From positions 2,604,001 to 2,668,000 of the forward strand of contig CAWGLV010000001.1 of assembly GCA_963823495.1 (NCBI GenBank): a DNA stretch of 64,000 bases, given 5' to 3'. The notes under the pieces were generated by a model. That model had not been told where the DNA came from, ran no database searches, and saw only the letters and a program-made list of their open reading frames with translations. This DNA is from DATDAH01 sp963823495. Its GTDB lineage: Bacteria > Actinomycetota > Acidimicrobiia > Acidimicrobiales > DATDAH01. This document shows positions 51,380 through 59,681 of this stretch, piece by piece. The stretch's first letter is position 1. Every line of letters starts with the position of its first letter. A program made the translations under genes and the position numbers.

Positions 51380-52164
51380 AGGGGCCCGAGCTGGTCCCTC
51401 AGGGAGCGACGCAGCAGGGAGGCCCGCATCTGGTCGCCCAGCGAACACAGCTCCCCCACCAGCTCGAAGGCCTGCCGGCGGGCTGCGGGGTCCCGCTGGC
51501 GCACCATCGGGCTGGCCAGTTGCTCGAGGAATCCCGCCTCGCGGTCCGCGGCCATCTTGTACATCCGCAGGTGACGGGGCTCGACCCCGTGGCCCAGGAA
51601 GGAGGCGGCCAGACGGGCCACGACCAGTGCCTCGTCGTCATAGAGCACGGCCGAGCCCACCTGGCGTCCCGACAGCAGCGCGTACCGGGTCAGCTCGGCG
51701 ATGGCCTCGGCATCCAGACCGCTGGCCGCGGCCAGTTCGTCGACGGTGAGGCTGACCCCGGTCATCCCCGTGTCCAGGGCCTCGAGGGCCCGCACCGGGC
51801 GCTCGTCGCCGACCGCGGCCGCCGAAGCCAGCGGTTCGACGGCCGCCAGCGGGCGGGCCGGGGCGGTCTCGGACCCGGCCGGCGCCGCGCTGGGGCCGGC
51901 GGTGCCCTCGTCCTGCCAGGCCCCCGAGCTGATGCGCTCCCGGATCACCTTCAGCGGCAGGTAGTTGTCCCGCTGCTGGTTCAGGATCCACCGCAGGCAG
52001 GCGACGTCGTCGTCGTAGAACTTGCGGTACCCCGAGGGCGTCCGCTCGGGGTCGATCAGGCCTTCCTTCTCGAGGAAGCGGATCTTGGAGATCGTGACGT
52101 CCGGGAACTCCTCCTGGAGCAGGGCGAGGACCTCGCCGATCGAATGGTGGCCTTCGGGGCTCAT
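51376..52164 (-). CDS. MerR-family regulator (FtsR/Rv1828-like)
   Basis: 262 aa, ATG. HSIGEVLALLQEEFPDVTIS and KIRFLEKEGLIDPERTPSGY, RKFYDDDVACLRWILNQQRD are the winged-helix DNA-binding domain of the Rv1828/FtsR group; the C-terminal half has a second MerR-like helical domain (SLTVDELAAASGLDAEAIAE). In Corynebacterium FtsR activates ftsZ. The gene follows the FHA protein gene by 7 bases. Confidence 0.85.
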   Translation of the reverse strand: MSPEGHHSIGEVLALLQEEFPDVTISKIRFLEKEGLIDPERTPSGYRKFYDDDVACLRWILNQQRDNYLPLKVIRERISSGAWQDEGTAGPSAAPAGSETAPARPLAAVEPLASAAAVGDERPVRALEALDTGMTGVSLTVDELAAASGLDAEAIAELTRYALLSGRQVGSAVLYDDEALVVARLAASFLGHGVEPRHLRMYKMAADREAGFLEQLASPMVRQRDPAARRQAFELVGELCSLGDQMRASLLRRSLRDQLGPL

Positions 52165-52171
52165 GGCTGCC

Positions 52172-52665
52172 TCACGTGGTGCCGGCGACCAGGAAGTGGA
52201 GCTTGTACTTGCCCACCTGGAGGACGTCGCCGTGGTTCAGGGGAGCCTCCTCGACCCGCTCCCGGTTGACGTAGGTGCCGTTGAGGGACCCGGCGTCGCG
52301 CACGCGGTAGGCGCCGCCCTCGCGGACGATCTCGGCGTGGCGGCGCGAGACGGTGATGTCGTCCAGGAAGATGTCGCTGCGCGGGTGGCGACCGGCTCGG
52401 GTCGTCTCGAGGTCGAGCAGGATCCTCGATCCGGCGGCCTCCCCGCGGGTCACGACCAGCACCCCGGTGCCCGGGGGGAGGTCGGACAGGTCGACCTCGA
52501 CCTCCGGCACCGGGGTCTCGGCGACCTCGACCTCGGGGGCCTCGGTGGCGGCGAAGTCGACCGTCTGGGTGTCGCGCCCGAGGCCAACGAGGTACCACAG
52601 GAGGAACAGAAGCGCGAGCCGACCGAGTTGTCGTGGCCACAGGCCGGACAGGTCACCGGCGACAT
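52172..52665 (-). CDS. garA: FHA-domain protein, GarA-like with N-terminal zinc ribbon; frameshifted
   Basis: The expected start ATG 52665 is four bases after gcvH and encodes a zinc ribbon (MSPVTCPACGHDN, RFCSSCGTS). The FHA domain (GRHPRSDIFLDD, VSRRHAEIV, GSLNGTYVN) is in a different frame and can be read from GTG 52510 as 112 aa. A shift of -1 near 52595 (the TCG/GTT junction) would join them and give CGTS...GRDTQTVDF. Span 494 is one base short of a multiple of 3, so one base is missing. No slippery heptamer is seen. GarA-type proteins bind and inhibit 2-oxoglutarate enzymes when unphosphorylated. Confidence 0.75.
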
Positions 52666-52669
52666 GCGC

Positions 52670-53050
52670 TCATGCCTCGGTGAGGGCCCGGTAGGCCTCG
52701 GCGTCCATGAGGGCGTCGTAGGCGGCGGGGTCGGTGGGCTCGAGTGCGCAGATCCAACCCTCGCCGTAGGGATCCTCGTTGAGGCGCTCCGGGGAGTCGA
52801 CCAGATCGCCGTTGACCTCGACGACGGTGCCCGCCAGCGGGGCGTAGACATCGGACACGGACTTGGTGGACTCGACCTCGCTGAAGCTCTCGTCGACCTT
52901 CACCGTCGACCCCACCTCGGGGAGCTCCACGAAGACGACATCACCCAGGGCGTCCTGCGCGTAGTCGGTGATGCCGATCCGGACGCGGCCGCCTTCGAGG
53001 CGCGCCCACTCGTGATCCTTGGAGTAGCGGAGATCCTCGGGGACGTTCAT
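52670..53050 (-). CDS. gcvH: Glycine cleavage system H protein
   Basis: 126 aa. NVPEDLRYSKDHEWARLEGG and the lipoyl lysine Lys63 in SEVESTKSVSDVYAPLAG mark GcvH, the lipoyl carrier shuttling between GcvP, GcvT and GcvL. TAGGTT on the minus strand (53063-53058) is seven bases before the ATG, so leaderless transcription is likely. It heads the GarA block. GcvL (lipoamide dehydrogenase) is not in the window. Confidence 0.96.
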   Translation of the reverse strand: MNVPEDLRYSKDHEWARLEGGRVRIGITDYAQDALGDVVFVELPEVGSTVKVDESFSEVESTKSVSDVYAPLAGTVVEVNGDLVDSPERLNEDPYGEGWICALEPTDPAAYDALMDAEAYRALTEA

Positions 53051-53075
53051 CGCCGTGAACCTAGCTTTCTTCGCG

Positions 53076-55562
53076 TCACCTGATCATCTGCCGGATGCGG
53101 CGCACGTACTCCTCGGCCAGTTGGCGGGCGGCGAGGTCGCTGTCGGCCTCGGCCCAGACGTTGGTGACCGGCTCCTCCGGATCGGGCCAGGCCAGCACCC
53201 AGCCCCCGTCGTGGCGGACCTTCACGCCGTCGACCAGGACGACCTCCCGCTCCCCGCTGCGCTCCATCAGGGTGCGCATGACGGTGCCCTTCTGCTCCCA
53301 GGGGGTGACCACCGATTCCCGCACCAGGTGTCGGTCGGGCAGGTCCGCGACCAGCTCGGACAGACGCACGTCACGGCGAGCCAGCAACTCGAGGGTCTTG
53401 ACCAGCATGGCGGCCGCGTCGAACGCGGCCAGGAACTCGGGCACGACGTAGCCACCGTCCAGTCCGGCGGCGAAGACGACACCCGGCTCCGCCGCCGCCT
53501 CCATGACCGCGGCCGGGGCCAGCTTGGTCGGCCGCACGCGGCCACCTCGGCGCTCGACGAGGGCCTCGGCGTGGATGCTGGCCGCCACGGGCAGAGCCAC
53601 GTCGCGGCCGGCGAGGTCGTCACCGAGCAGGGCGAGGAGCACCATCAGGGTGCTGGGATCGTCGAGGACCCGTCCCGTGTCGTCGATGAGGGTGAGCTGC
53701 TCCCCGCCCGGGGCCAGCACGGCGCCGAGGCGGGCGCCGGAGGTGCGCACCAACCCGGCCACCTGTTCGGCGTGGCTGTCCCGGTCGAAGGCCAGGATCC
53801 CGGCTGTCGACACGTAGGGGTTCACCGCCAGGACCTCGGTGCCCAGCTTCGAGAGGAGGTTGGGCATGGCGAAGGCCGTGGTGCCGTAGCCGTAGTCGAT
53901 GACCGCCTTGAACCCGGCGGCGCGGACGGCCTTGACGTCGATGCAGGCCTCGAGGGCCACGGCGTAGTGCTCCAGGGCCCGGGGCGGGAAGTCGATGTCG
54001 CCGATCTCGCTGGGTAGGACGCGGCGGAAGTCCTGTCGGGTGAAGTAGCGCTCGACCTTCCGGCGGCCGTCGTCGTCCAGATCGGCCCCCGACGGGGCGA
54101 AGAAGCGGATCTCCACCTGCTGGGGGTCGTTGGGGGCGAGACGCACCGTCAGGCCGCCCCGGTTGTCCTGGCGACCGGCCTGGAAGCGGGTGACAGGGAT
54201 GGAGGCCACCTCCAGGTCCGAGACGTTCACCCCCGCGGAGTTCAGCCCGGCCATCATCGCCCGCTTGAGCATCCGGGCCGAGCGGCTCGAGTCCCGGCTG
54301 GTGACGACGGTGGCGTCCTTCTTGAGCGTGGTCCCGAACGCCATGGCCAGCCGGGCGGCGAACTCCGGGGTGATGTCCACGTTGGCCAGGCCGCTGACCC
54401 CCAGGCCGGCGAACAGGCTGCGGGCGCCCCGGGACTCCCACACGATCGAGGTGTTGACCACCGCGCGGGCCTCGACCGTCTTGAACGGGTAGACCTTGAC
54501 CCCCGCCCCGACGACCGCGTCCTCGCCGATGAAGCACTCGTCGCCGAGCACCGAGCCGTCCTCGCAGCGGGCCCCCCGCCGCACGTCACAGGCCCGCCCC
54601 ACCACCGAGCCCGCGAGGCGGACGCCCTCACCGAGGTAGGCGTTGTCCTGAACGATGCTGCGGTGGATCTGGGCATCGGCGCGGACCTTCACGTTGGTGC
54701 CGAGGACGGCGTACTCCCCGAGGTGGGCGCCGGCCTCGACCCGGGCGTTGTCACCGATGACCGCCGGCCCGTCGATGACCGCGTCGGGGTGGACCTCGGC
54801 CCCCTCGGCCACCCAGACCCCGCCGGAGACCTCGAAGCCGGGGACGGCGACCGCCACCTTCTGGTCGAGGATGTCCTTGTGGGCGCTGACGTAGGCCTCG
54901 AGGGTCCCGACGTCCTCCCAGTAGCCGTCGGCCACCGCACCGTAGAGCGGCAGCCCGGCCTCGAGCAGCGCGGGGAACACCTCCGAGGAGAAGTCGACGG
55001 GACGGTCGTCGGCGATGTGGTCGAAGATGGCCGGCTCCAGCACGAAGATGCCGGTGTTGATGGTGTCGGAGAAGACCTGGCCCCAGCTGGGCTTCTCGAG
55101 GAAGCGCTCGATGGAGCCGTCGTCGTCGGTGATGACGATGCCGAACTCGAGGGGGTTCTCGACCGGGACGAGACCGATGGTGGCCAACGCCCCCTTCTCC
55201 TCGTGGAAGGCCACGACCTTGCTCAGGTCGATGTCGGTGAGCACGTCACCGGAGATGACCAGGAAGCGCTCGTCGAGGGCATCGGCCGCGTTGCGGACCG
55301 AACCCGCGGTGCCGAGCGGGGTCTCCTCGGTCGCGTACTGGATGTGGACGCCGAACTCGGAGCCGTCGCCGAAGTGGTTGCGGATGGCGTCGGGCATGAA
55401 GGCCAGCGTCACCACGATCTCGTCGAAGCCGTGGCGGCGCAGCAGGTCGATGACGTGCTCCATCATCGGCTTGTTGGCCAGGGGCATCATCGGCTTGGGC
55501 AGGTTCGAGGTCAGCGGCCGCAGCCGGGTGCCCTCGCCTCCCGCCATGATCACGGCCTTCAT
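53076..55562 (-). CDS. Mannose-1-phosphate guanylyltransferase-like/phosphomannomutase-like fusion
   Basis: 828 aa from ATG 55562. Residues 1-235 are a nucleotidyltransferase (MKAVIMAGGEGTRLRPLTSN, LPKPMMPLANKPMMEH), then left-handed beta-helix hexapeptide repeats (about 245-370), then a phosphohexomutase domain (about 375-820). The mutase domain lacks the TASHNP serine loop; that place reads VVTSRDSSRSARMLKR and later NRGGLTVRLAPNDPQQ. So only the pyrophosphorylase half is likely active. Streptomyces has the same fusion beside pgsA. Coupled to pgsA by ATGA. Confidence 0.88.
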   Translation of the reverse strand: MKAVIMAGGEGTRLRPLTSNLPKPMMPLANKPMMEHVIDLLRRHGFDEIVVTLAFMPDAIRNHFGDGSEFGVHIQYATEETPLGTAGSVRNAADALDERFLVISGDVLTDIDLSKVVAFHEEKGALATIGLVPVENPLEFGIVITDDDGSIERFLEKPSWGQVFSDTINTGIFVLEPAIFDHIADDRPVDFSSEVFPALLEAGLPLYGAVADGYWEDVGTLEAYVSAHKDILDQKVAVAVPGFEVSGGVWVAEGAEVHPDAVIDGPAVIGDNARVEAGAHLGEYAVLGTNVKVRADAQIHRSIVQDNAYLGEGVRLAGSVVGRACDVRRGARCEDGSVLGDECFIGEDAVVGAGVKVYPFKTVEARAVVNTSIVWESRGARSLFAGLGVSGLANVDITPEFAARLAMAFGTTLKKDATVVTSRDSSRSARMLKRAMMAGLNSAGVNVSDLEVASIPVTRFQAGRQDNRGGLTVRLAPNDPQQVEIRFFAPSGADLDDDGRRKVERYFTRQDFRRVLPSEIGDIDFPPRALEHYAVALEACIDVKAVRAAGFKAVIDYGYGTTAFAMPNLLSKLGTEVLAVNPYVSTAGILAFDRDSHAEQVAGLVRTSGARLGAVLAPGGEQLTLIDDTGRVLDDPSTLMVLLALLGDDLAGRDVALPVAASIHAEALVERRGGRVRPTKLAPAAVMEAAAEPGVVFAAGLDGGYVVPEFLAAFDAAAMLVKTLELLARRDVRLSELVADLPDRHLVRESVVTPWEQKGTVMRTLMERSGEREVVLVDGVKVRHDGGWVLAWPDPEEPVTNVWAEADSDLAARQLAEEYVRRIRQMIR

Positions 55563-56191
55563 GCCGGCACCTCCGGGATCTCGTGGGGCGGGTGACCCGC
55601 AGCCCGGGCCGCTCGGCCCTCCTTCAGCGCGGTGAGTCCCAGCGGCACGTACTGGGCCAGGGCCGCATAACCGAGGATCAGGCCGGGGATGACGCACAGC
55701 CAGCCCGACCACGTGCCGAGCGTGGACCAGGCCCCGGCGTCGGCGTGCCCGAGCAGGAACAACGGGAACGCGAACATCACCAGGAAGGTGCCGCACTTCC
55801 CGTACCACGTGACGTCGATGCGGGCCGCGCCGAGAGCCGCCAACACCAGCACCGAGATGGTGACCAGGCCCTCACGGAGCAGCGACAACACGCTGGGCAC
55901 CACGGGAGCAGATCCGTCGACGAGGATCGCCACCACCCCGACGATGAGCAGCACCCGGTCAGCGACCGGGTCGAGGACCTTGCCGAGGTTGGTCGTCTGG
56001 TTCCAGTGACGGGCGATGTAGCCGTCGACCCAGTCCGTCGCCCCCAGCACCGCCAGCAGGGTCGCGGCCCCGAGACGGTTCTCCTGGGGGAACAGCAGCC
56101 ACAGGAAGACCGGCACGCACAACAGGCGCACCAGGGAGATCACGTTCGGGATGGTGAGGATGCGGTCCTCCGCCGCCGGCGCGTCCTCCAT
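55559..56191 (-). CDS. pgsA: CDP-diacylglycerol-glycerol-3-phosphate phosphatidyltransferase
   Basis: 210 aa from ATG 56191. The CDP-alcohol phosphotransferase motif DGYIARHWNQTTNLGKVLDP (D-G-x2-A-R-x8-G-x3-D-x3-D, continued by VADR) is complete; four to six membrane helices. It makes phosphatidylglycerophosphate. The fusion gene start overlaps its stop. Divergent from the HIT gene, with only 33 bases between starts. Confidence 0.9.
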   Translation of the reverse strand: MEDAPAAEDRILTIPNVISLVRLLCVPVFLWLLFPQENRLGAATLLAVLGATDWVDGYIARHWNQTTNLGKVLDPVADRVLLIVGVVAILVDGSAPVVPSVLSLLREGLVTISVLVLAALGAARIDVTWYGKCGTFLVMFAFPLFLLGHADAGAWSTLGTWSGWLCVIPGLILGYAALAQYVPLGLTALKEGRAARAAGHPPHEIPEVPA

Positions 56192-56224
56192 GACGACCCA
56201 GGGTAGATCGGCTACAACGACCTC

Positions 56225-56647
56225 ATGGCCTCCGTCTTCACCAGGATCATCAACGGCGACATCCCCGGCGAGTTCGTCTGGCGCGACGAGCACTGCGTGG
56301 CCTTCCTGTCCGTCAATCCTCTGGCCCCCGGCCACACCCTGGTCGTTCCCCGGGAGGAGGTGGACCATTGGATCGACCTCGACGACGAGCTGGCTGCGCA
56401 CCTCTTCGTCGTGGCCCGCAAGATCGGCGCCGTCCAGGACGGGCTGTGGGACCCCCTGCGGGTCGGACTGATGATCGTCGGCGAGGAGGTCCCCCACGTC
56501 CACCTGCACGTGGTCCCCATCGAGCGGGTCGCCGATCTGGACTTCGCCAACGCCGCCGCCGGCCCGCCCGACGACTTCGCCGACATCGCCGAGCGCCTGC
56601 GAGCCGGCCTGGCGGCGGCCGGCCACCCGGAGGCCTCGGCGGGCTGA
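56225..56647 (+). CDS. HIT-family hydrolase
   Basis: 140 aa. MASVFTRIINGDIPGEFVWR begins the fold and HVHLHVVPI contains the histidine triad (HxHxHxx). It would hydrolyse nucleotide-alpha-phosphate compounds such as AMP-lysine or Ap4A. Upstream TACAAC (56213-56218) six bases before the ATG is a weak -10. Convergent with the DUF2079 gene, 12 bases apart. Confidence 0.9.
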   Translation: MASVFTRIINGDIPGEFVWRDEHCVAFLSVNPLAPGHTLVVPREEVDHWIDLDDELAAHLFVVARKIGAVQDGLWDPLRVGLMIVGEEVPHVHLHVVPIERVADLDFANAAAGPPDDFADIAERLRAGLAAAGHPEASAG

Positions 56648-56659
56648 ACGGTCGGCGGC

Positions 56660-58147
56660 TCAGCCGGCGCGTTCGTAGAGGGTGATGCCGGCGGCGGCGA
56701 AGACCTCGTCGAAGCCGAGCTCCTGCAGGCCCTCCTGGAAACGGCGACGGTCGTCGTCGTCCCAGGTGGGGGCCGCGGCGGCGTCCAACAGCACGGCGTC
56801 GACCCCGGCTGCCGCCCGGCGCACGTGGGGGTTGCCGGTCGTGTCCAGCTCATAGAGGGTGTCCCGCTCGGCCAGCAGTGGGAGCAGCGTGGGTGACGCC
56901 CGGACCGGCTCCCCGTCGGGGACCAGGTCGGCGGCGTCGACGCGGGCCCGGTCGGCCACGTCCCGGCTCCCCCACGTCCATGGCTCCTCATAGGGCGAGG
57001 ACGGGGCGTCCTGGATGAAGAAGACCGTTGAAGCCAGCAGCAGGGCGACGAGCACCCGCTGGTCGACATTGACCCGTTCGACACTGCGGCGGCCGATCTT
57101 GGCGAGGCCGATGGCGGTGGCGACGAAGATGAAGGCGGTGATCGCGACGGTGTGCTCGGGGCGGGCCACGCGGTCCTCGGCCACGTTGGTGATGAGGTAG
57201 AGGCATTCCAGGGGCACGACGGGCAGCAGGTACCGGGGCGCCACGAACGGCAGGAAGAAGACCGGGGCGAAGAGCATGACCAGGATCCGGAAGTTCTGCT
57301 GGTCGATCAGGTCCCCCACCGCCTGGAACGGGTGGGTCAGCAGACCGCCCAGGACGCCGAGCGGCGAGGAGCCGTAGCCTTCGAAGGCGACCGCGTGCAC
57401 GAAGCCACCGTCGTGGTAGTAGGGCTGGATGACCACCAGGGCCAGGGCCAGGTAGGCCACCGAGGCCCCGATCGTGATCAGGCCGGGTCGTCGCCGTCCC
57501 TCCATCATCAGCAGGCCGCCGAAGGCCGCGGTGACCAGGGCCAGGTCGGCCCGGGTGAGCACGGCCACGGCCGCGCAGACGGCGAAGAGCCACCACCGCC
57601 CGGTCAGCCCGAAGAGCGCCATGCCCAGCAGCGCGGGCAGGGCCAGCGTCGCCGGATGGAATCCGGCCGTGTTCAGGTCGTGGATGGCCGGGTACAGCGC
57701 GAAGGCACTCAGGAGGACGAGGGAGGCTCCGACCCGCAGGTCCGCGATGCGTCGGGCGATGCGCCACAGCGGGACCACGCCGATGGCCAGCAGGCCCGCC
57801 TGCACGACCAGCAGCGTGGGGATCGGCGGCAGGAACGAGGTCAGTCCGGCCACGGGGTAGAAGCCGAACCCGGCCTGTTCGGCCAACAGGTGGCTCCCGC
57901 GGATGCTCAGGAACGGTGCGTCCCCCCGGGTGATCAGCCAGGCGGCCTGGGTGAAGGTGCCGAGATCCGCGCCCTCCTCGAGGCCGTGGGCCCGGGCCAG
58001 CGCGAGGCCGGCCAGGACGAGGAACAGGCCCACGAAGAACGCCCAGGGCAGCACCCGGTCGGCCCCGGCGCTGTCCAGGCGGCCCTGTAGGCGCAGGGCC
58101 AACAGGTCGATGCGACGCCTGAGTGGGAGCTCCCGTCGCCCGCTCAT
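56660..58147 (-). CDS. DUF2079 multi-spanning membrane protein
   Basis: 495 aa from ATG 58147. About nine to ten membrane helices; DLGTFTQAAWLITRGDAPFL and LTSFLPPIPTLLVVQAGLLA, SAFALYPAIHDLNTAGFHPA (YPAIHDLNTAGFHP is the DUF2079 signature) identify the family. It resembles GT-C glycosyltransferases in topology; the soluble C-terminal domain (about 400-495) is outside. Function unknown, probably cell-envelope glycan or lipid work. Its start overlaps the stop of the SRAP gene. Confidence 0.85.
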   Translation of the reverse strand: MSGRRELPLRRRIDLLALRLQGRLDSAGADRVLPWAFFVGLFLVLAGLALARAHGLEEGADLGTFTQAAWLITRGDAPFLSIRGSHLLAEQAGFGFYPVAGLTSFLPPIPTLLVVQAGLLAIGVVPLWRIARRIADLRVGASLVLLSAFALYPAIHDLNTAGFHPATLALPALLGMALFGLTGRWWLFAVCAAVAVLTRADLALVTAAFGGLLMMEGRRRPGLITIGASVAYLALALVVIQPYYHDGGFVHAVAFEGYGSSPLGVLGGLLTHPFQAVGDLIDQQNFRILVMLFAPVFFLPFVAPRYLLPVVPLECLYLITNVAEDRVARPEHTVAITAFIFVATAIGLAKIGRRSVERVNVDQRVLVALLLASTVFFIQDAPSSPYEEPWTWGSRDVADRARVDAADLVPDGEPVRASPTLLPLLAERDTLYELDTTGNPHVRRAAAGVDAVLLDAAAAPTWDDDDRRRFQEGLQELGFDEVFAAAGITLYERAG

Positions 58148-58893
58148 GCCTCCGTCGGCTCGTCCAGTTCGACGGGGTCCAGGAGGTGGGAGCCCTGGTT
58201 GCGCACGTTGTTGACCTCGGTGCTCACCGGGTGGAAGGTGATGAGCGAGGACGGTGCCGGGACCAGGAACCGGCCCAGGGCCTCGGTGTCCTGCTCGTCT
58301 CGGTCCAGCCACCGGTCCCAGGCCTCGGGCGGCAGCATCACCGGCATGCGGTCGTGGATCTCGGCCATCTTCTCGTTGGGCTCACCGGTGATGATCGTGC
58401 CGGACACCAACTCGTCCTCGGAACCGTCGGGCCGCCAGACCTCCCACAGGCCGGCGAAGGCGATCGGCTCGTCATCGGGGCGGTGGACGAACCAGGGCTG
58501 CTTCTTCTGCTGACCGCTGGACTTCCGCTCCGGGGCCTGCGCCCCGGGCCGCTGGGCCCCGGTCCTGGTCCATTCGTAGAAGCCGTCGACGGGGATGAGG
58601 CAGCGCCGCTTCTTGAAGGCGTGCTTGAAGGCCCCGCTGGTGGCGACGGTCTCGGCTCGGGCGTTGATCATCTTGTTGCCGATCTTGGCGTCCTTGGCCC
58701 AGAACGGGATCAGGCCCCAGTGCAGCGACTCCACCCGGCGCACACCCCCGTTCTCGAGGACGGCGTAGATGTCCTGGGTGGGCGCCACGTTGTAGTTGGG
58801 TCCCTGCGGGCCCACGAGCCGTTCGTCGACCTCGGCCCCGAAGTACCTGGCGATCTCGTCGGGCGGAGAGGTCGAGACGAACCGGCCGCACAC
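58144..58893 (-). CDS. yedK: SRAP/HMCES-like protein YedK
   Basis: 249 aa from GTG 58893. The start must leave Cys2 (MCGRFVSTSPPDEIARYFGA) as the N-terminal nucleophile after Met removal. NARAETVAT, CLIPVDGFYEW (Glu) and HDRMPVMLPP (His) complete the active site. It crosslinks to abasic sites in single-stranded DNA. TACCGT (minus strand, 58906-58901) is seven bases before GTG, giving a leaderless message. The gap to the divergent TTG start of the coiled-coil gene is 79 bases. Confidence 0.93.
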   Translation of the reverse strand: MCGRFVSTSPPDEIARYFGAEVDERLVGPQGPNYNVAPTQDIYAVLENGGVRRVESLHWGLIPFWAKDAKIGNKMINARAETVATSGAFKHAFKKRRCLIPVDGFYEWTRTGAQRPGAQAPERKSSGQQKKQPWFVHRPDDEPIAFAGLWEVWRPDGSEDELVSGTIITGEPNEKMAEIHDRMPVMLPPEAWDRWLDRDEQDTEALGRFLVPAPSSLITFHPVSTEVNNVRNQGSHLLDPVELDEPTEA

Positions 58894-58972
58894 GCCGGTC
58901 ACGGTAGCGGTCTGCCCCGCCACGGGCTGCGGCGGTTGGGAAAGGGCGCTGGTCCCCGCCACACTCCCGGTC

Positions 58973-59284
58973 TTGAGCGCGACCGAGTCCGCCCCGAGCT
59001 CGGGAGCGAAGAAGGGCACCACGCCCCACCAGACCCTGGCCCAGGCCAAGCTCGGCGCCGAGCACAAGGTCCAGCAGGCCCGCCGCGCCCTCCAGGAGCT
59101 GGAACGTCGCCACGACCGGGCTGCGGCCAAGGTCGAGAGCCTCAGCCGCCGCCGCAAGGCCCTGGAGCTGGAGCTGGGTGACGCCGAGGCCGAGCGGGAC
59201 CGCACCGCCTCCCGGATGAGCGCCACCAAGTCGGCCCTCGCCGCCGCCGAGAAGCGTCTGCTGGCCCTCGAACAGGAGCGCTGA
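58973..59284 (+). CDS. Small coiled-coil protein
   Basis: 103 aa from TTG 58973, the only usable start upstream of the coil. Residues about 25-103 show continuous heptads (VQQARRALQELERRHDRAAA, VESLSRRRKALELELGDAEA) to the final LEQER. No ribosome site is clear and the start is weak, but amphipathic heptads support coding. Divergent from yedK and 45 bases before the padR start. Confidence 0.5.
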   Translation: MSATESAPSSGAKKGTTPHQTLAQAKLGAEHKVQQARRALQELERRHDRAAAKVESLSRRRKALELELGDAEAERDRTASRMSATKSALAAAEKRLLALEQER

Positions 59285-59295
59285 GCCTCTATCAC

Positions 59296-59323
59296 TTGAC
59301 GCTATATCGGATACTGATATAGT
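59296..59323 (+). promoter_or_regulatory. Leaderless promoter and operator for the PadR gene
   Basis: TTGACG (59296-59301) and TATAGT (59318-59323) are spaced 16 bases; the -10 ends six bases before the GTG at 59330, placing the transcript start on the start codon. CTATATC (59302-59308) and GATATAG (59316-59322) form a perfect 7-bp inverted repeat over seven bases that covers the promoter spacer, a typical PadR autorepression operator. Confidence 0.75.
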
Positions 59324-59329
59324 GAGGCG

Positions 59330-59680
59330 GTGAGCGAGACCGAGCCGAGCGACTTCCTGCCCCTCCCCCAGGCCCACTTCCACGTACTGGTGGCCCTGAC
59401 CGAGGGCGACCGCCACGGCTATGCCGTCATGCAGGCCGTCGAGGACTCCTCGGGTGGCCTCGTGAAGATGGGTCCGGCCACCCTCTACGGCACGCTGAAG
59501 AAGCTGGTCGACCAGGGCCTCGCCGAGGAGGTCCCCGAACCCCCCTCGGCCGACGACGACCAACGGCGGCGCTACTACCGGCTGACCGGTCTGGGACGCC
59601 AGGTGTGTGCCGCCGAAGCCGACCGCTTGTCCGGGCTCGTCGCCATCACCCGGACCAACCTCTCCCCGGGCATGGCCTGA
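59330..59680 (+). CDS. PadR-family transcriptional regulator
   Basis: 116 aa from GTG. HFHVLVALTEGDRHGYAVMQ and KMGPATLYGTLKKLVDQGLA are the PadR winged helix, followed by RRRYYRLTGLGRQVCAAEAD. The inverted repeat over its promoter suggests autorepression; PadR proteins respond to small hydrophobic compounds. The membrane protein gene that follows (1 base later) is likely its target. Confidence 0.92.
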   Translation: MSETEPSDFLPLPQAHFHVLVALTEGDRHGYAVMQAVEDSSGGLVKMGPATLYGTLKKLVDQGLAEEVPEPPSADDDQRRRYYRLTGLGRQVCAAEADRLSGLVAITRTNLSPGMA

Positions 59681-59681
59681 C

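Noticed and set aside
58894..59295. Minus-strand extension of the SRAP protein to 59295
   Set aside because: SRAP needs Cys at position 2 of the mature chain, which fixes the start at GTG 58893; a -10 element lies just upstream.
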